DNA from: Anaerolineae bacterium
GTDB taxonomy: Bacteria; Chloroflexota; Anaerolineae; Anaerolineales; Villigracilaceae
Direction of reading: 5' to 3'
Length of the DNA: 64,000 nt
Assembly: GCA_021324435.1 (NCBI GenBank)
Contig: JAJPIZ010000045.1
Span: 16,379-80,378 of the forward strand
Shown here in pieces: positions 23,640-32,021 of the stretch. The first letter of the stretch is position 1, and each line of letters begins with the position of its first letter. The notes under the pieces are model-generated. The model did no database searches. It saw nothing but the letters and a program-made list of their open reading frames with translations, and was not told where the DNA came from. A program made the translations under genes and the position numbers.

Positions 23640-25370
23640 ATGAATAACCGCGAACTGGCCGATACTTTTACCCTCATCGCCGATCTGCTGGAAATCAAAG
23701 GCGAGATTATTTACAAAACCCTTGCCTATCGCAAAGCCGCGGAAAACCTCGCCGGGCTGGGCCGCGACGTAAACGAATATTGGAAAGAGGGAAAACTGCG
23801 CGACATCCCCGGCGTGGGGGAAGCCATCGCTGAAAAAATAGATGAACTGCTCCGCACGGGCAAACTCGAATTTCTGGAAAAACTCAAAAAGGAGGTGCCG
23901 CCGAGTCTCGCTGAGTGGTTGAAAGTGCCAGGTCTCGGACCGAAGAAGGTCGGCCTGATTTGGAAGACTCTTCACATCACGACTCTCGCGCAACTGGAAG
24001 CGGCCGCCAAAAAAGGAAAACTGCGCGACCTGCCCGGCATGGGCGCCAAATCAGAATCAGCGATTCTCGCGGGACTGGAATCCTTGTCGCGCCGTTCAGG
24101 CCGCATTCCACTCGGACGCGCCTGGCCGCTCGCGCAGGAGATCATCGCGCAACTCAAAAAGGTGAAGGGAGTCGTCGCCGCAGAACCCGCTGGAAGTCTA
24201 AGAAGGATGCGTTCGACCATCGGCGACCTCGACATTCTGGTCGCGGCCAAAGATTCCAAGCCGGTCATGGAAGCCTTCACGAAGTTGCCGGGCGTTGTGC
24301 GCGTGCTGGGCAAAGGCGAGACGAAGTCATCCATTGAATTTGGCGACGGCGTGCGCGCGCAGGTCTGGGTTCATCCGCCGGAAGAGTTCGGCACCGCACT
24401 GCAATATGCGACCGGGTCGAAAGATCACAACGTGCAGTTGCGGCAAATGGCGCTCGACAAAGGCTTGTCGCTCTCGGATCATTCATTTGAAAAAACAAAC
24501 GGCAAAGGTGAAATCCTTTGCTCGACCGAAGAAGAAGTTTATAAAACCCTCGGCCTGCCATGGATTCCGCCCGAACTGCGCGAAGACCGAGGCGAGGTGC
24601 AGGCCGCCAAGCAAAACAAACTTCCCAAGTTGATCGAAGTCAAAGATATCAAAGCCGATTTACAAGTCCATTCCACATGGAGCGACGGAAAATTATCCAT
24701 GCTCGAGATGGCGCAGGCCGAGGCCAGGCGCGGCATCAAAGTCGTTGCATTCACTGATCACTCGCAAAGTCTCGGTGTCACAGGCGGCCTCAGCATGGGC
24801 GATCACAAGAAGCAGGCCGCTGAGATCAAGAAGGCGCAGGACAAACTCGGCGACAGCATTTTGATTTTGCACGCCACCGAGGTCGAGATCAAAGCCGACG
24901 GCACGCTGGATTATCCCGATAAATTTTTGGCGGGCCTCGATCTCGTGCTGGCTTCACTGCACACTTCATTGCGACAGCCGCGTGAGAAAGTCACGGAGCG
25001 CGTCATTAACGCCATTCGCAATCCACATGTGGACATCATCGGACATCCAACCGGACGACTGCTGATGCCGGATCGCGAAGGCGCGGACCTGGACATGGAC
25101 GCGGTGCTCAAGGCCGCGGCGGAGACGGGCGTGGCGTTGGAGATCAACGCACATCCCGCCCGCCTCGATCTGGACGATGTGTATGCCCGCCGCGCAAAGG
25201 AAATGGGAATCCCGATCAGCATCAACACCGACGCGCACTCCGAGGCCGATCTCGATATGCTGTTCTACGGCGTGGCAATCGCCCGCCGCGCCTGGCTGAC
25301 CAAGGAAGATGTGATCAATTGCTGGTCAACGGATAAGTTGTTGAGGTGGTTGAAGAAGCGTGGGAAATGA
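23640..25370 (+). CDS. polX: Bacterial/archaeal-type DNA polymerase X with PHP domain
   Basis: A 576-residue repair polymerase. Helix-hairpin-helix motifs come first (DIPGVGEAIAEKI, VPGLGPKKVGLIWK, DLPGMGAKSESAI). Then comes the family X nucleotidyltransferase core with GSLRRMRSTIGDLDILV (about residues 184-200). From about residue 339 there is a PHP domain with DLQVHSTWSDGKLS, FTDHSQS and a closing NTDAHSEADLD, the metal-binding 3'-5' exonuclease. It fills short gaps in base-excision or end-joining repair. The full length matches the family. A 64-residue membrane protein gene overlaps its stop. Confidence 0.94.
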   Translation: MNNRELADTFTLIADLLEIKGEIIYKTLAYRKAAENLAGLGRDVNEYWKEGKLRDIPGVGEAIAEKIDELLRTGKLEFLEKLKKEVPPSLAEWLKVPGLGPKKVGLIWKTLHITTLAQLEAAAKKGKLRDLPGMGAKSESAILAGLESLSRRSGRIPLGRAWPLAQEIIAQLKKVKGVVAAEPAGSLRRMRSTIGDLDILVAAKDSKPVMEAFTKLPGVVRVLGKGETKSSIEFGDGVRAQVWVHPPEEFGTALQYATGSKDHNVQLRQMALDKGLSLSDHSFEKTNGKGEILCSTEEEVYKTLGLPWIPPELREDRGEVQAAKQNKLPKLIEVKDIKADLQVHSTWSDGKLSMLEMAQAEARRGIKVVAFTDHSQSLGVTGGLSMGDHKKQAAEIKKAQDKLGDSILILHATEVEIKADGTLDYPDKFLAGLDLVLASLHTSLRQPREKVTERVINAIRNPHVDIIGHPTGRLLMPDREGADLDMDAVLKAAAETGVALEINAHPARLDLDDVYARRAKEMGIPISINTDAHSEADLDMLFYGVAIARRAWLTKEDVINCWSTDKLLRWLKKRGK

Positions 25371-25561
25371 ACAACAAAGACCGACGGCTTGCTCTGCTCA
25401 TCAGCGGTGTTGCCGATACGTTGATCGGCACGGCTTTCTTGCTTGCTGGCTTGGGCTTCGTTCCCGTCAAGATTGGCATCCCATCCATCATAATCATTTT
25501 GATTGGTGGGATTATGCTCGTTGCCGGCACAACAGTAGCCGTTTACACCTTATCGCGCTGA
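25367..25561 (+). CDS. Small two-helix membrane protein
   Basis: A 64-residue product whose ATG overlaps the polX stop (ATGA). It has a charged start (MNNKDRRL) and two hydrophobic segments separated by PVKIGIPS. No family was recognised. Translational coupling to polX and an in-frame position before a methyltransferase gene suggest it is expressed. An upstream ATG at 25346 lies inside polX and is less likely. Confidence 0.55.
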   Translation: MNNKDRRLALLISGVADTLIGTAFLLAGLGFVPVKIGIPSIIIILIGGIMLVAGTTVAVYTLSR

Positions 25562-25571
25562 GAGGAATGAA

Positions 25572-26042
25572 ATGACCGCCCTCAAATCTCTTTTGTTCTT
25601 TATTTTTGTCCCTGTCTTATTACTGGGTTTTATTCCATCTTACATCGCCTCCACCAATACTTCGCTTCTCGACATTGGAGTCTTTCGTTATCTGGCTCTT
25701 CCATTCTGGCTGGTCGGCGCGGCGGGTATGGCATGGTGCTTCTGGGATTTCACGTTTAAAGGAAAAGGCACGCCCGCGCCGATTGACCCACCGAAAGAGT
25801 TGGTGATTAGCGGATTGTATCGTTATGTCCGTAACCCGATGTATATGAGCGGAGTGATCGCTTTGCTCGGCTGGCTGATTTGGTCGCCATCGCTATCGCT
25901 GATACTTGCATCTCTTTCGTTTTTTGTTGCGGCGCATTTGTTCGTGACGCTGTACGAAGAACCGCATCTGAGAAAAACATTTGGCGCGGCATATGAAGAA
26001 TATTGGAGGTCCGTGCCGCGTTGGGTTCCCAGATTAAAATAA
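25572..26042 (+). CDS. Isoprenylcysteine carboxyl methyltransferase-like membrane methyltransferase
   Basis: A 156-residue membrane protein with about four helices and the ICMT/PEMT cofactor pattern GLYRYVRNPMYMSGVI followed by TLYEEPHLRKTFGAAYEEY (R-N-P-M-Y then E-E-P). These use S-adenosylmethionine to methylate lipids or small hydrophobic acceptors; the bacterial substrate is unknown. It starts ten bases after the small membrane protein gene and may share its transcript. Confidence 0.85.
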   Translation: MTALKSLLFFIFVPVLLLGFIPSYIASTNTSLLDIGVFRYLALPFWLVGAAGMAWCFWDFTFKGKGTPAPIDPPKELVISGLYRYVRNPMYMSGVIALLGWLIWSPSLSLILASLSFFVAAHLFVTLYEEPHLRKTFGAAYEEYWRSVPRWVPRLK

Positions 26043-26081
26043 GATCACAGTAGGGCACAGCGACGTTGTGCCCCCAAATAT

Positions 26082-26474
26082 ATGTTGGATAAATTTAAAT
26101 CCCGCGCCCGCGCATTGAAACAAGAGTCGCTGACGCTTTATTTTGCTCTTCGCGATCCGCGCACGCCGTGGTATGCGCGTGCATTTGTTGCGGTAGTCGT
26201 CGCGTATGCGCTCAGCCCGATTGATTTGATCCCGGATTTTGTTCCGGTGTTGGGTTATCTCGATGATTTGATCATCGTCCCCGCGGGGATCGCGCTGGCA
26301 TTGAAATTGATTCCGCCTCAGGTGATGGCGGAGGCGCGTGTAACGGCGGCCAGCCAGAGGGCGGAAAGACGCGTCGGATTCATCGGCGCGGGAATCATTG
26401 CCTTAATCTGGATATTGACTATAATAAGCGCCCTCGCATTATTCATCCGCTTATTATTCAGGGAGAAAATATGA
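26082..26474 (+). CDS. DUF1232 (YkvA-like) membrane protein
   Basis: A 130-residue protein with the DUF1232 signature [21 protein letters not shown] around residues 42-62 and two or three hydrophobic segments. The function of DUF1232 is not known. Its stop overlaps the start of the acetyltransferase gene by four bases, so the two are coupled. Confidence 0.88.
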   Translation: MLDKFKSRARALKQESLTLYFALRDPRTPWYARAFVAVVVAYALSPIDLIPDFVPVLGYLDDLIIVPAGIALALKLIPPQVMAEARVTAASQRAERRVGFIGAGIIALIWILTIISALALFIRLLFREKI

Positions 26475-26929
26475 CCCTCGATGTCCATCCCACCATTATC
26501 CGTCCGGCCTCCAGTTCAGACCAGACGGAGTGGCTGAGAATGCGTCACCTTCTGTGGCCGGAGGTCGAACTGGAGGACCTGCGGTGTGAAATGGAGAGGA
26601 TACTCGAAGACAGGATGACACCGGTCTTCGTGATGGAACGCCTAGATGGCGGCCTGGGTGGGTTCATTGAGGCCGGCACCCGTAAATATGCCGATGGCTG
26701 TTCAACCACGCCCGTTGGCTATATCGAGGGCTGGTACGTGGACGAGGATCTGCGCGGCCAAGGCGTGGGCAGGATGCTGATCCACGCGGCGGAAGACTGG
26801 GCGCGCGGGCAGGGACTGCGGGAGATGGCGTCGGACACCTGGCTGGACAATGAAGTCAGTATTGCGGCGCATATGAGGATGGGATACGAGGAAGTAGAAC
26901 GGCTGATCCATTTTGCAAAGACTTTATAA
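26471..26929 (+). CDS. AAC(6')-like GNAT N-acetyltransferase
   Basis: A 152-residue GNAT protein whose layout follows aminoglycoside 6'-N-acetyltransferases of the AAC(6')-I type: [11 protein letters not shown] near the start, [11 protein letters not shown] at 80-90, the acetyl-CoA loop RGQGVG (95-100), [10 protein letters not shown] and the closing [16 protein letters not shown]. In this subfamily those blocks bind the aminoglycoside and the cofactor. Whether this copy inactivates an antibiotic is unknown; its natural substrate may be another amine. It overlaps the DUF1232 gene. It is chromosomal, with no mobile element nearby. Confidence 0.78.
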   Translation: MTLDVHPTIIRPASSSDQTEWLRMRHLLWPEVELEDLRCEMERILEDRMTPVFVMERLDGGLGGFIEAGTRKYADGCSTTPVGYIEGWYVDEDLRGQGVGRMLIHAAEDWARGQGLREMASDTWLDNEVSIAAHMRMGYEEVERLIHFAKTL

Positions 26930-26954
26930 TTTTCGAGCTCTCCAATTTTCAAGC

Positions 26955-27056
26955 AAGAACACCAAACACGAAGGCCACAAAGTACACAAAGGAAGAACCG
27001 TCGCGACCATTTTCCGGGCTTTTCCCTTCGTGTCCGTAGTGTCCTTTGCGTTTAAA
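26955..27056. repeat. Dispersed palindromic repeat, family A, copy 3
   Basis: Left part AACACGAAGGCCACAAAG with TACACAAAGG; right part CCCTTCGTGTCCG with TAGTGTCCTTTGCG, which is inverted relative to the left. It fills most of the gap between the acetyltransferase and PEBP-like genes. Confidence 0.7.
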
Positions 27057-27082
27057 GACTGAGGACAAAAAGCGAATATGCC

Positions 27083-27628
27083 ATGAGAAAATTGGTTCTA
27101 GCCCTGCTCGCATTGACGCTGGCATCCTGCGGCGGGCCTGTCGCTTCCACCGAGACACGGGAGGTCGCAATGACCCTGTCTGTTTCCAGTTCAGCCTTTG
27201 CCGCCGGGCAGTCCATCCCGGCCAAGTATTCCTGCAAAGGCCAAAACATCTCACCTGCGCTGGCGTGGACCAACGCGCCTGCCGGGACTAAATCCTTTGC
27301 GCTGATCATGGATGACCCCGATGCGCCGATGGGAACCTGGGTGCATTGGGTGGTTTTCAACATCCCTGCCACCACAAGCAATTTACCGGAAGCCGTCATG
27401 GCCGGAGCGCAACTTGCGGACGGAAGTTTGCAGGGGAAGAATTCGTCCGGTAAGCAGGGCTACGACGGACCATGCCCGCCTTCAGGCACACATCGCTATT
27501 TCTTCAAACTCTACGCGCTCGACACCTCGCTCAATCTTTCCTCCGACTCCGGCAAGGAGCAATTGCTCAAGGCTATGCAGGGGCATATCCTCGCACAGGG
27601 AGAATTGATGGGGACATTCAGCAAATAA
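27083..27628 (+). CDS. YbhB/YbcL (PEBP-like) lipoprotein
   Basis: A 181-residue protein with a lipoprotein signal ending L-A-S-C (Cys16) and a PEBP domain: IPAKYSCKGQNISPALAW, FALIMDDPDAPMGTWVHWV and GYDGPCPPSGTHRYFFKLYALD. The D-P-D-A-P and G-P-x-P-P-x-G-x-H-R-Y motifs that line the ligand pocket are intact. Bacterial members are of unknown role, perhaps binding phospholipid headgroups or small anions. It is exported and lipid-anchored. The next gene starts two bases after its stop. Confidence 0.9.
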   Translation: MRKLVLALLALTLASCGGPVASTETREVAMTLSVSSSAFAAGQSIPAKYSCKGQNISPALAWTNAPAGTKSFALIMDDPDAPMGTWVHWVVFNIPATTSNLPEAVMAGAQLADGSLQGKNSSGKQGYDGPCPPSGTHRYFFKLYALDTSLNLSSDSGKEQLLKAMQGHILAQGELMGTFSK

Positions 27629-27629
27629 A

Positions 27630-28529
27630 ATGACAAAATATATCGGCGAAATTGCAGGCATCGCCACGTCGGTCTGCTTTGCAGCAAATGCGGTGTTCAT
27701 TACGCGCGCCGGGCAGAAAGTCGGCTCGGTCATCTCGAACCGCACGCGCGTTGTCTTTGCGTTGATCTACCTCATCATCCTCAACATCATCTTCTTCCAA
27801 CAGCCTCTGCCGTTCACTGCCACGTCAGATCGCTGGACCTGGCTGGCGCTTTCCGGCGTGATCGGCCTGGCACTCGGCGACGCATTTCTCTTTCAATCCT
27901 ATCTCCTGGTCGGGCCGCGGCTGGGAATGTTGCTCTTGAGTCTATCCACTGTGATCGGCATGTTCGAGGCGTGGATCTTCCTCGGCGAATCTCTCGGCTT
28001 GATTCAAATCATTGGCATCGCGCTGACATTGGGAGGCATTATCTGGGTTGCGATGGAACAAGGCAACGGGAATGGACAGGCCCCGCATCATGCCGCCCTG
28101 GGAGTTTTGTTCGGCATTCTATCGGCTGTGTGCCAGGCGACGGGACTCGTCTTTTCAAAGCAGGGCTTGTACGGAAATTTCTCTCCGATTCAAGGAAATT
28201 CGATCCGCATGTTCGCCGCAGCCTTGTCACTTTGGCTGATCGCCGCATTGCAAAAAGAAGCAGGGACGACCATCCAGACTCTGAAAGCCAATCCGTCCGC
28301 CCTCAAACAACTTGCCATCGCCGCCTTCATCGGACCGGTGCTGGGCGTATCATCGTCTCTGCTGGCCATCCAGCATACTCAAATTGGGATCGCCAGCGTG
28401 CTCACTTCGCTCGCGCCAGTCTTCATGCTTCCGGTCAGCCATTACATTTTCAAGGAACGCCTCGGCTGGCAGGCCATTGTCGGCACGCTTCTGGCGATGG
28501 CAGGCGTGACGATTCTGTTTTTGAGTTAG
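27630..28529 (+). CDS. EamA/DMT-family transporter
   Basis: A 299-residue protein with ten hydrophobic segments in two EamA repeats (IAGIATSVCFAANAVFI, LALGDAFLFQSYLLVGPRLG and GVSSSLLAIQHTQIGIASVL). The substrate is unknown. It starts immediately after the PEBP-like gene, so the pair may be one transcript. A different DMT subfamily from the 11.7 kb gene, judging by the long loop near residue 150 (EQGNGNGQAPHH). Confidence 0.85.
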   Translation: MTKYIGEIAGIATSVCFAANAVFITRAGQKVGSVISNRTRVVFALIYLIILNIIFFQQPLPFTATSDRWTWLALSGVIGLALGDAFLFQSYLLVGPRLGMLLLSLSTVIGMFEAWIFLGESLGLIQIIGIALTLGGIIWVAMEQGNGNGQAPHHAALGVLFGILSAVCQATGLVFSKQGLYGNFSPIQGNSIRMFAAALSLWLIAALQKEAGTTIQTLKANPSALKQLAIAAFIGPVLGVSSSLLAIQHTQIGIASVLTSLAPVFMLPVSHYIFKERLGWQAIVGTLLAMAGVTILFLS

Positions 28530-28649
28530 ACCCGAATCAATGGTTTGATCATCAAACTGCAAGGTCAAGAAAAGAAGCCTAAAACTATAATAACTATGCA
28601 GGCTCACAGCCTATAAGATTCCCGCTCTGCGATTACAACGGAGGCTCTC

Positions 28650-29867
28650 ATGAGTAAACGAATCCTCGTCGTTGACGATGATGACATGATGCGCAAGATG
28701 ACGTCCACAATCTTGGCGCGGCATGAGTTCGAAGTGCTCACTGCCTCCAATGGACGCGAGGCGCTGGCGAGTCTCTCCACCAACAAACCCGATCTCATTC
28801 TTCTGGATGTAATGATGCCGGAGATGGACGGATACGAAACCTGCAAACAGATACGCGCCAACCCGCCGACTGCCGCCATCCCGATTCTGATGCTTACCGC
28901 GCTGGCTTCCATTGAACAAAAGGTCAAGGGTTTTGAAGCGGGCGCGGATGATTATTTGGCCAAGCCATTCGAAAGCGAAGAACTGGTGGCGCGCGTCAAT
29001 GTGCTATTGCGGCGCAGTGAGATAAAGTCCCTTCCCTCTCCCGCCGCGCCCAGCGAGAGGCGCGAGATGGCGCGCACCATCGCGGTCTTTTCTTTGCGCG
29101 GCGGTGCAGGCGTGACTACTACCGCCGTCAATTTAGCAGGCGGATTGGCCGCGCTGTGGGGGCAACCGGTCGCGCTGGTGGACATGGTCATGATCGCCGG
29201 GCAAACCGCGTTGTTCCTCAATCAATCCCTCCGCAACACCTGGGCCGATTTAGCCCAACTCAATCAAATAGACACGGACGCAGTGCTGTCCGCCTTACTG
29301 CGGCATGACGCCAATGTCTTCACACTGGCGTCGCCGCGTCGCCCCGAACAGAGCGAATTGGTCACGCCGGAGAAAACGGCAAAGGTTCTGGATATTCTGC
29401 GCTCGCAGTTTCAGTATGTTGTGCTCGACATGCCCCACGATCTCAGCGAGCGATCCCTGCAGGCCCTCGACCGCGCGGATGCCATCCTCTTGATCGCTCA
29501 GCCGGAGATCGCCTCCGTGCGCGCCGCCAGCATGGCTTTGGAAATCTTTGAAGCGCTCGAATATAACGAAAAGAAAATCCATCTCATCGTCAATTGGACA
29601 TTCCCGCGCATGGGATTAGCGCAGGCCGATATTGAAAAATTCATCAACAGCAAAGTGGATTTGGTCCTGCCTTGCGCTGAAGATGATTTCGTGCAGGCTC
29701 TTAACTATGGCAAGCCGCCGGTCATCAACGCGCCCGAAGGTCCGCTCTCTGCGGTCTTTGAAGACATGGCGCTTGTGCTCAGCAAAGAAGAGCATCGCAA
29801 AACGCGGCCCCAGAATCCAACTCCTGCCTGGCTGCGCGTGGCAGAGCGAATGCGGAAGAAGAAATAG
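28650..29867 (+). CDS. Response regulator fused to a CpaE/MinD-like ATPase domain
   Basis: A 405-residue fusion. Residues 1-120 are a complete receiver domain with the acidic pocket D9-D11, phospho-acceptor D53 (LILLDVMMPEMDG) and a conserved Lys near 105 (DYLAKPF). From about residue 143 there is a SIMIBI P-loop domain like CpaE. Its Walker A is RGGAGVTTTAV (150-160), with Val where the usual Lys stands, and VDMVMIAGQTALFL follows. Such proteins position pilus or polar complexes. Pilus genes are absent here. A TATAAT box lies at 28586-28591. Loss of the loop Lys suggests altered or absent ATP hydrolysis. Confidence 0.83.
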   Translation: MSKRILVVDDDDMMRKMTSTILARHEFEVLTASNGREALASLSTNKPDLILLDVMMPEMDGYETCKQIRANPPTAAIPILMLTALASIEQKVKGFEAGADDYLAKPFESEELVARVNVLLRRSEIKSLPSPAAPSERREMARTIAVFSLRGGAGVTTTAVNLAGGLAALWGQPVALVDMVMIAGQTALFLNQSLRNTWADLAQLNQIDTDAVLSALLRHDANVFTLASPRRPEQSELVTPEKTAKVLDILRSQFQYVVLDMPHDLSERSLQALDRADAILLIAQPEIASVRAASMALEIFEALEYNEKKIHLIVNWTFPRMGLAQADIEKFINSKVDLVLPCAEDDFVQALNYGKPPVINAPEGPLSAVFEDMALVLSKEEHRKTRPQNPTPAWLRVAERMRKKK

Positions 29868-29872
29868 ACGCG

Positions 29873-29907
29873 AACGTGACAGTCACTTTCAAAGTGACTG
29901 TCACGTT
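29873..29907 (+). terminator. Perfect 17-bp inverted repeat after the CpaE-like gene
   Basis: AACGTGACAGTCACTTT and its exact inverse are separated by a single C. There is no clean T run after it, so it may be a weak terminator, a processing hairpin or a small palindromic element. The core TGACAGTCA recurs in the terminator at 45.0 kb. Confidence 0.55.
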
Positions 29908-29938
29908 GTTAAATGCACAGGAAGTATAATCAACCGTT

Positions 29939-31150
29939 ATGAGCAATTTGCAAGACAAGCACATCGTGCTCGGTATCACCGGCTCCATCGCGGCTTTCAA
30001 GGGCGCAGACCTCGCGTCCAAGTTGACACAGCTCGGCGCGCAAGTGGATGTGATTCTCACATCCGCCGCGGAAAAATTCATTACGCCGCTCACGCTGCAA
30101 TCGGTCATGGGCCATCACGCATACACCGAGTCTGATCTATGGGGCGGAGAAGCGCATGTGCTTCACGTCGGTCTTGCCAAAAGCGCGGACCTGCTTGTCA
30201 TCACGCCATGCACCGCCAACACAATTGCCAAGCTCGCGCATGGCGAGGCCGATAATTTGCTGACCATCACCGCGCTGGCGGCGCGCTGTCCGTTGTTGAT
30301 TGCGCCCGCCATGGACGGCGGCATGTTTGAGCACCCGGCCACACAGGAGAATCTTGCTAAACTCAAAGAGCGCGGCGCATATATCGCGGGGCCTGCCGAG
30401 GGACATCTTGCGTCGGGGCTTTCAGGCGTGGGACGTTTACTCGAAGTGCCGGACTTGATCGGTCACATTCGCTTCGTGCTCGGACGCCGCGGGCGGCTCG
30501 CCGATAAAAAAGTTGTGGTCTCCGCCGGCGGGACTCAGGAACCTCTCGACCCCGTCCGTGTTCTCACCAACAAGTCTTCCGGCAAACAGGGATACGCGCT
30601 GGCTCAATCTGCAATTGACTTGGGCGCGGAAGTAACTCTGATTACCACACCCACGTCATTGACTGCACCCATCGGCGCGAATGTCGTCCATGTTCAAACA
30701 GCGAGTCAAATGCTGGAAGCGGTGTTGAAGGAATCCGCGGACGCCGATGCGTTGGTCATGGCCGCGGCAGTGGCGGATTTCCGACCGAAGCGGGCCGCGG
30801 GAAACAAGATGAAGAAACGGGATGGAATTCCGCAGATCGAACTCGAAACCACAGAAGACATTCTCGAAGCGGTGGCCGCTCAAAGGTCGAGAATGAAGCG
30901 GCCATGTGTCACCGTCGGCTTCGCGGCTGAGTCGCGCGATCTCATCCAAAACGCGGGCGAGAAACTCAAATCAAAAAATCTCGACCTCATCGTTGCCAAC
31001 GATATTTCCGCAAAGGACGCAGGGTTTGGGGCGGAGACGAATCGAGTGACGTTATTATTCTCAAGCGGGAAACAAGAATCTTTGCCGTTGATGAGCAAGG
31101 TTGATGTGGCAGATGCCATTATCGAACGCGTCGCGGCGCTATTGGAGTAA
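29939..31150 (+). CDS. coaBC: Bifunctional phosphopantothenoylcysteine decarboxylase / phosphopantothenate-cysteine ligase
   Basis: A 403-residue fusion. The N-terminal CoaC flavoprotein part (1-185) has GITGSIAAFKGADLASKL, the active-site His region VMGHHAYTESDLWGGEAHVLHVGLA and the PAMDGGM loop. The C-terminal CoaB part (190-400) has VVVSAGGTQEPLDPVRVLTNKSSGKQG-type sequence, AAAVADFRPK and NDISAKDAGFGAETNRV. It makes 4'-phosphopantetheine for CoA in two steps. It is followed after three bases by a phosphoesterase gene. Confidence 0.96.
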   Translation: MSNLQDKHIVLGITGSIAAFKGADLASKLTQLGAQVDVILTSAAEKFITPLTLQSVMGHHAYTESDLWGGEAHVLHVGLAKSADLLVITPCTANTIAKLAHGEADNLLTITALAARCPLLIAPAMDGGMFEHPATQENLAKLKERGAYIAGPAEGHLASGLSGVGRLLEVPDLIGHIRFVLGRRGRLADKKVVVSAGGTQEPLDPVRVLTNKSSGKQGYALAQSAIDLGAEVTLITTPTSLTAPIGANVVHVQTASQMLEAVLKESADADALVMAAAVADFRPKRAAGNKMKKRDGIPQIELETTEDILEAVAAQRSRMKRPCVTVGFAAESRDLIQNAGEKLKSKNLDLIVANDISAKDAGFGAETNRVTLLFSSGKQESLPLMSKVDVADAIIERVAALLE

Positions 31151-31153
31151 TTC

Positions 31154-31885
31154 ATGCGCGTTTTGGTTTTTTCGGACATTCATGCAAACTATACAGCATT
31201 GGAGGCCGTGCTCGACGACGCCGGAACGGTGGACGAGTGTTGGTGCCTCGGCGATTTGGTCGGCTATGGCCCAGACCCGAACGCGGTGGTCGAACAAATT
31301 CGCGAACTGCCGCACCTGACGTGTCTGCTCGGCAATCACGATGTAGCGGTAATCGGCGACATGGCGCTGGAGGCGTTCAACGGCGACGCGCGCCGTTCGT
31401 TGATGTGGACGGAAAGGGTGCTGACCGCAGACAACATGGATTTTCTGCGCGCCCTGCCACAACACGCCAAAGTGCGCGGCGACGTGACGCTGGCTCACGG
31501 AAGTCCGCGCGACCCTGTGTGGGAATATGTGTTGAACACGCTTTCAGCGCGCCTGAATTTTGATCACTTCGCCACGCCGTATTGTTTCGTGGGTCATTCG
31601 CACATTCAGTGCATGTTCCACATGAACGAGCAGGCGGACCGCGTCACGATGGAAGTGGTGAGGGCGGGCGAGCCAATGATGTTGACGCCGCGCACGATTT
31701 TGAATCCCGGCTCGGTGGGCCAGCCTCGCGACCGCGACTCGCGCGCCGCGTACGCCATCTACGATACTCACGCCTGCGTGTGGGAAGCGCGCCGCGTGGA
31801 ATACAATGTGGCTGAAGTGCAGAAGCGCATCCGTGAGGCGGGTCTGCCGGAGAAACATGCGGCGAGATTGGGCGAGGGGTGGTAG
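31154..31885 (+). CDS. Calcineurin-like metallophosphoesterase
   Basis: A 243-residue enzyme with the full set of metal ligands: SDIHAN (D8, H10), LGDLVGYGPDPN, LLGNHDVAV, LAHGSPRDP and VGHSHIQ. The closing NPGSVGQPRD strand is typical of the YfcE-like group. It hydrolyses a phosphoester, perhaps a phosphodiester or nucleotide; the substrate is unknown. It starts three bases after coaBC and is likely co-transcribed, which need not imply a pathway link. Confidence 0.9.
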   Translation: MRVLVFSDIHANYTALEAVLDDAGTVDECWCLGDLVGYGPDPNAVVEQIRELPHLTCLLGNHDVAVIGDMALEAFNGDARRSLMWTERVLTADNMDFLRALPQHAKVRGDVTLAHGSPRDPVWEYVLNTLSARLNFDHFATPYCFVGHSHIQCMFHMNEQADRVTMEVVRAGEPMMLTPRTILNPGSVGQPRDRDSRAAYAIYDTHACVWEARRVEYNVAEVQKRIREAGLPEKHAARLGEGW

Positions 31886-31887
31886 TT

Positions 31888-31912
31888 TAGTGAGCAGTAG
31901 TCAGTGAGCAGT
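31888..31912. repeat. Short family D-like repeat (GAGCAGTAGTCAGTGAGCAG)
   Basis: Tandem-like copies of AGTGAGCAGTA and AGTCAGTGAGCAG after the phosphoesterase stop. It resembles the CAGT-rich stretch between the two tRNA genes at 63.2 kb. Confidence 0.45.
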
Positions 31913-31953
31913 ATACAGCGGGAGTGAATAGCAAGCGGAGGATAAATAAGCCA

Positions 31954-31979
31954 GGAACTTTTACCGGTGGGTTTCGTCT
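31954..31979 (+). promoter_or_regulatory. ECF-sigma-type promoter upstream of the DUF4349 gene
   Basis: GGAAC (31954-31958) and CGTCT (31975-31979) are separated by 16 bases, the classic arrangement recognised by many extracytoplasmic-function sigma factors. The transcript would start about 35 bases before the ribosome site of the DUF4349 gene. No sigma factor gene lies in the window. Confidence 0.6.
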
Positions 31980-32021
31980 GAAAAACAAATCAACTTGCAT
32001 TCGTTCATGAAGGAGGACGAA

